A stretch of DNA of 64,000 nucleotides from Arenicola marina (taxonomy: Eukaryota > Annelida > Polychaeta > Arenicolidae). The notes beneath the pieces were generated by a model, which saw only the letters and a list, made by a program, of their open reading frames with translations, had not been told where the DNA came from and did not search any database. Location of the stretch: assembly GCA_964019135.1 (NCBI GenBank), contig OZ025249.1:1550001-1614000 (forward strand), written 5' to 3'. Shown here piece by piece: positions 1 through 64,000 of the stretch (position 1 is the stretch's first letter; each line of letters starts with the position of its first letter). A program made the translations under genes and the position numbers.

Positions 1-1820
1 TTCAGAAAAACACAGCGCGTCGATTAATATTTTAAATGGTAAGTTGATGACATCAGACACACCAGTTCCTACAAAAGTTATTCGTTATAAGCTTAACAGG
101 AGACCAGCATGGCGGATTAGCGGTGTGTCATGTCACATGTCGTGTTAGTTCCATAGATGTAACGTAGTCCGCTCCGATATGGGTCCAGTCGCGGAACTAC
201 GTTACATCTCCTAGCAATCTCTTTCCATTAGCAGAATCCCGCCCGAAATCTGGTCAGCCTTTACATGGTCATAAAACTACATTTTCACCTAGATGTTTAG
301 CAATGAATTACATATTTACATAAAGTAACCTATTCTCTGTTGATTTGTTACCAATTTGGCATATGACGTTGCTTGATGCTTGTGTTTTGATAACTTTTCC
401 CTCTGCTGTGTGATTTCTGAGCTTTTTTGGCTGTCGCGGGTGCCATGTTTTGATTGGGGGTCAGGTGTAACTTACCAGAAGAAATAATCGTTGGGCGCGC
501 GCACATTTTTGGTTGGGAAATGTAAAGTACAGATTTTACATCACATCAAACAGCATGTCATGGTAGTTTAATGGTCGTTTGTTTCAAATGGTCTAACTTT
601 ACGAGATCAGTGACATCGTAGCATTAAAATCTTTGAAAGCATAACTTAAGTGGAAGTTTTTTCAGCGTTCCATTGATGTTTAATTTGCATTCAAGACCAT
701 CTCACCAAGCAAATGACAGCGGGATGGGTCTGGATCTCGGAATATTTTAAACCGTCAGCAACCCAGCGGCCGGGAGGAGGGGAGACCTCGTATACAAAGT
801 TGGTGGGAGGGTTCAGTAAGGTGCCTTGATATCTGAGAGAGTGGATATTTGAGATGAAAAAGATATCCCTATAGTTATAGAGCCGATGTTTAAAAACTTC
901 TTACCGGGATGGGAGGTGGGGGGGTGGGTAGCTCTGAAAATGTGCGCAAAAGATTAATACACTCTGACCGAGCGAATTTCGATGGTAAAACCTCGACCAA
1001 GCGGATGGCAGGGGACTTTACCGCTTTATGCCTCCTCCCCCACCCCAAACCGAGCAATCAATTAAGTACCCCCCCCTCCCAGAGCCCAGCGGCTACCCCG
1101 GCCCGTCACGGTGACAGAGCATGCGCGGGCCAACGGTAACGGCCAATGGCAAGTGGTTTGTGCAGTTCTTGGTTCAACGCGACGAGTACGTAATTTTAGC
1201 TTCCGCGGTTATGCTTGTCAGTCTTGCACCCCCCCGCCCCATCCCCACCTCCCGAGCTTGATACCAACAAAGTAGGGGATCCAGTACAACAGGCGGGGGG
1301 CATCAAATTCATTGTTGCTTAGGGACGTTTCAGAAAAGCGGGCGGGTGAGGACTCTGTGTCAGCCCCTGCTCTCACTAATTTGTGGGTTTTGGCGGCATC
1401 AGGTGTATTCCCCTCCCTCGGAAATGGATGGGGAATGATGAATAGTTAAGACGAGCATCCACCTTTCGAAAATGCTGGAAAAGTAGCAATTGATCCCGCT
1501 CCGACCATCAGCTATCTTTATTCCCGCCAGAGGGGGGGGTAGGGGGGGGGTATTTTTCATCAAAATACACCTTCAGAAATAAAATATTCCTAAATAAAAG
1601 TAAATCCACAAAACCCACATTTCATATGAAAAGCAACATTAGAAGAGAACGTCTGGAAATTTTGGCTACATTTGGGCGGGTACCCCATCAACCCCCTCCA
1701 TACTATTCATCACGCAGGGGGGACCCCGTGGCACGAAGCCAGCGAGGAGTCTTTCAGTTACGGCGAGTACGCAATTACATTAGTGCCCACCTCTTCTCGG
1801 CAGGAAGAGCAACTGCAAAC
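1..1820. other. Upstream region without a recognisable gene
   Basis: No convincing coding region was found. Short open frames here (for example 909-1139) lack similarity to anything I know and cross C- and G-rich tracts. The stretch has several G and C homopolymer runs (near 916, 1068, 1228 and 1531-1551). If the candidate first exon at 1821 is right, this is the CARM1 promoter and 5' leader, but I see no clear TATA box or initiator. That assignment is inference only. Confidence 0.4.
155..209. repeat. Imperfect inverted repeat (18-bp stem hairpin)
   Basis: The arm at 155-172 (AGATGTAACGTAGTCCGC) is the reverse complement of the arm at 191-209 apart from one extra A, with an 18-base loop between them. 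It could form a stem-loop in DNA or RNA, or be the remnant of a small foldback element. No direct repeats flank it that I can support. Confidence 0.6.
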
Positions 1821-61954
<60,134 letters not shown>

Positions 61955-61976
61955 GTAGGTACATAGTGGACAGGGA

Positions 61977-64000
61977 GGGGGACCCCCCGGGTATTTAGGG
62001 CAGTGGGCGAGGCTCACCGGGTATTTAGGGGAGTGAGCGGGACCCACCAGGTATCTAGGGGAGTGGGCGGGGCCCACCGGGTATTTAGGGGAGTGGGCGG
62101 AGCCCACCGGGTATTTAGGGGAGTAGGTGGGGCTCACCAGGTATTTAGGGGAGTAGGCGGGGCCCACCAGGTATGTAGGGGAGTGGGCGGGGCCCACCGG
62201 GTATTTAGGGGAGTGGGCGGAGCCCACCGGGTATTTAGGGGAGTGGGTGAGTCCCACCAGGTATTTAGGGGAGTGGGCGGGGCCCACCAGGTATGTAGGG
62301 GAGTGGGCGGGGCCCACCAGGTATTTAGGGGAGTGGGCGGGACCCACCGGGTATTTAGGGGAGTGGGCGGAGCCCACCGGGTATTTAGGGGAGTAGGTGG
62401 GGCTCACCGGGTATGTAGGGGAGTGGGCGGGACTCACCGGGTATGTAGGGGAGTGGGCGGGACTCACCGGGTATCTAGGGGAGTAGGTGGGGCTCACCGG
62501 GTATGTAGGGGAGTGGGCGGGACTCACCGGGTATGTAGGGGAGTGGGCGGGACTCACCGGGTATGTAGGGGAGTGGGCGGGACTCACCGGGTATCTAGGG
62601 GAGTAGGTGGGGCTCACCGGGTATGTAGGGGAGTGGGCGGGACTCACCGGGTATGTAGGGGAGTGGGCGGGACTCACCGGGTATGTAGGGGAGTGGGCGG
62701 GACTCACCGGGTATGTAGGGGAGTGGGCGGGACTCACCGGGTATGTAGGGGAGTGGGCGGGACTCATCGGGTATGCAGGGGAGTGGGCGGGACTCACCGG
62801 GTATGTAGGGGAGTGGGCGGGACTCACCGGGTATGTAGGGGAGTGGGCGGGGCCCACCACGTATCTAGGGGAGTGGGTTGGTCCCACCAGGTATTTAGGG
62901 GAGTGGGCGGGACTCACCAGTTATTAGGGGAGTGGGCGGGGCCCACCGGGTATCTAGGGGAGTAGGCGGGACTCACCGGGTATGTAGGGGAGTGGGCGGG
63001 ACTCACCGGGTATGTAGGGGAGTGGGCGGGACTCACCGGGTATGTAGGGGAGTGGGCGGGACTCACCGGGTATGTAGGGGAGTGGGCGGGGCCCACCAGG
63101 TATCTAGGGGAGTGGGTTGGTCCCACCAGGTATTTAGGGGAGTGGGCGGGACTCACCAGGTATTTAGGGGAGTGGGCGGGGCCCACCGGGTATCTAGGGG
63201 AGTAGGCGGGACTCACTGGGTATGTAGGGGAGTGGGCGGGACTCACCAGATATTTAGGGGAGTTGGCGGGGCTTACAAGGTATTTAGGGGAGTAGGCGGG
63301 GTCCACCGGGTATCTAGGGGAGTAGGCGGGACTCACCGGATATGTAGGGGAGTGGGCGGGACTCACCGGGTATGTAGGGGAGTGGGCGGGGCCCACCAGT
63401 TATCTAGGGGAGTGGGCGGGACTCACCAGGTATTTAGAGGAGTAGGCGGGGCCCACCGGGTATTTAGGGGAGTGGGTTAGTTTCCCCTGGTATCTAGGAG
63501 AGTAGGCGGGGCTCACTGGGTATTTAGGGGAGTAGTCGGGACCCATCAGGTATCTAGGGGAATGGACGGGACCCATCAGGTATCTAGGGGAGTGGGCGGG
63601 GCTCACCAGGTATATAGTGAAGTGGACGGGACCCACCAGGTATTTTGGGGAGTGGGCGGGACCCACCGGGTATCTAGGGGAGTGGGCGGGGCCCACCGGG
63701 TATTTAGGGGAGTGGGCGGGACCCATCAGGTATCTAAGGGAATGGACGGGACCCATCAGGTATCTAGGGGAGTGGGCGGGGCTCACCAGGTATCTAGTGA
63801 AGTGGACGGGACCCACCAGGTATTTAGGGGAGTAGGCGGGGCCCACCGGGTATCTAGGGGAGTGGGCGGGGCCCACCGGGTATTTAGGGGAGTGGGCGGG
63901 ACCCATCAGGTATCTAAGGGAATGGACGGGACCCGTCAGGTATCTAGGGGAGTGGGCGGGGCTCACCAGGTATCTAGTGAAGTGGACGGGACCCATCAGG
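61977..64000 (+). repeat. 30-bp G-rich minisatellite running off the window (about 67 copies)
   Basis: Units of GGGAGTGGGCGGGACTCACC plus GGGTATGTAG. It starts about 22 bp after the CARM1 donor at 61955. Four or more G runs per ~35 bases on the + strand make it a G-quadruplex candidate. It continues past 64,000. Confidence 0.95.

Overview
This is a metazoan nuclear window. It shows GT-AG spliced exons, a decayed LTR retrotransposon, a tRNA-derived SINE, MITE-like elements and a very large load of minisatellites. I estimate that about 60% of the bases lie in tandem arrays. The only gene recognised with certainty is the + strand gene for CARM1 (PRMT4), the type I protein arginine methyltransferase. 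Twelve exons from 16,263 to 61,954 join with consistent codon phase. Two weaker candidate exons (1,821-1,886 and 11,674-11,728) would put the start codon near the left edge. The gene runs off the right edge. The species cannot be named from sequence alone. An aquatic invertebrate fits best, with amphioxus-like (introns full of minisatellites, Gmr1-like retroelement) and molluscan genomes as the main options.

Layout. 1-1,820 is possible upstream/promoter DNA. 2,006-8,617 is a Ty3/gypsy element whose integrase lies before the reverse transcriptase (the Gmr1-like order). It carries several stops and frameshifts, and its 3' LTR is broken and inverted. 8,618-16,262 holds MITE-like and palindromic elements, a diverged duplication, three satellite arrays and an RFX/CRE-like regulatory cluster. 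16,263-25,044 carries the PH-like and catalytic exons of CARM1, with a pair of near-identical 474-bp MITE-like elements. 25,045-33,938 is one intron filled by two arrays. 33,939-34,188 is an exon that either splices onward or reads through to a stop, followed by a poly(A) signal at 34,550. 34,112-59,427 is a single intron of about 25 kb made of about ten different satellites, interrupted by a SINE and by roughly 3 kb of non-repetitive DNA with a possible small minus-strand gene. 59,428-61,954 holds two C-terminal exons, again separated and followed by satellites.

The strongest unusual pattern is that several intronic arrays start at the 5' splice site and copy the last exon bases together with the donor. 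The intron after the exon ending at 22,759 thus holds about 40 copies of its own exon/intron junction. A different array in the 25-kb intron repeats a near-perfect 3' splice site (pyrimidine tract plus CAG) about 150 times. Together with the readthrough terminal exon, this raises the question of how CARM1 splicing and 3' end choice are controlled here.
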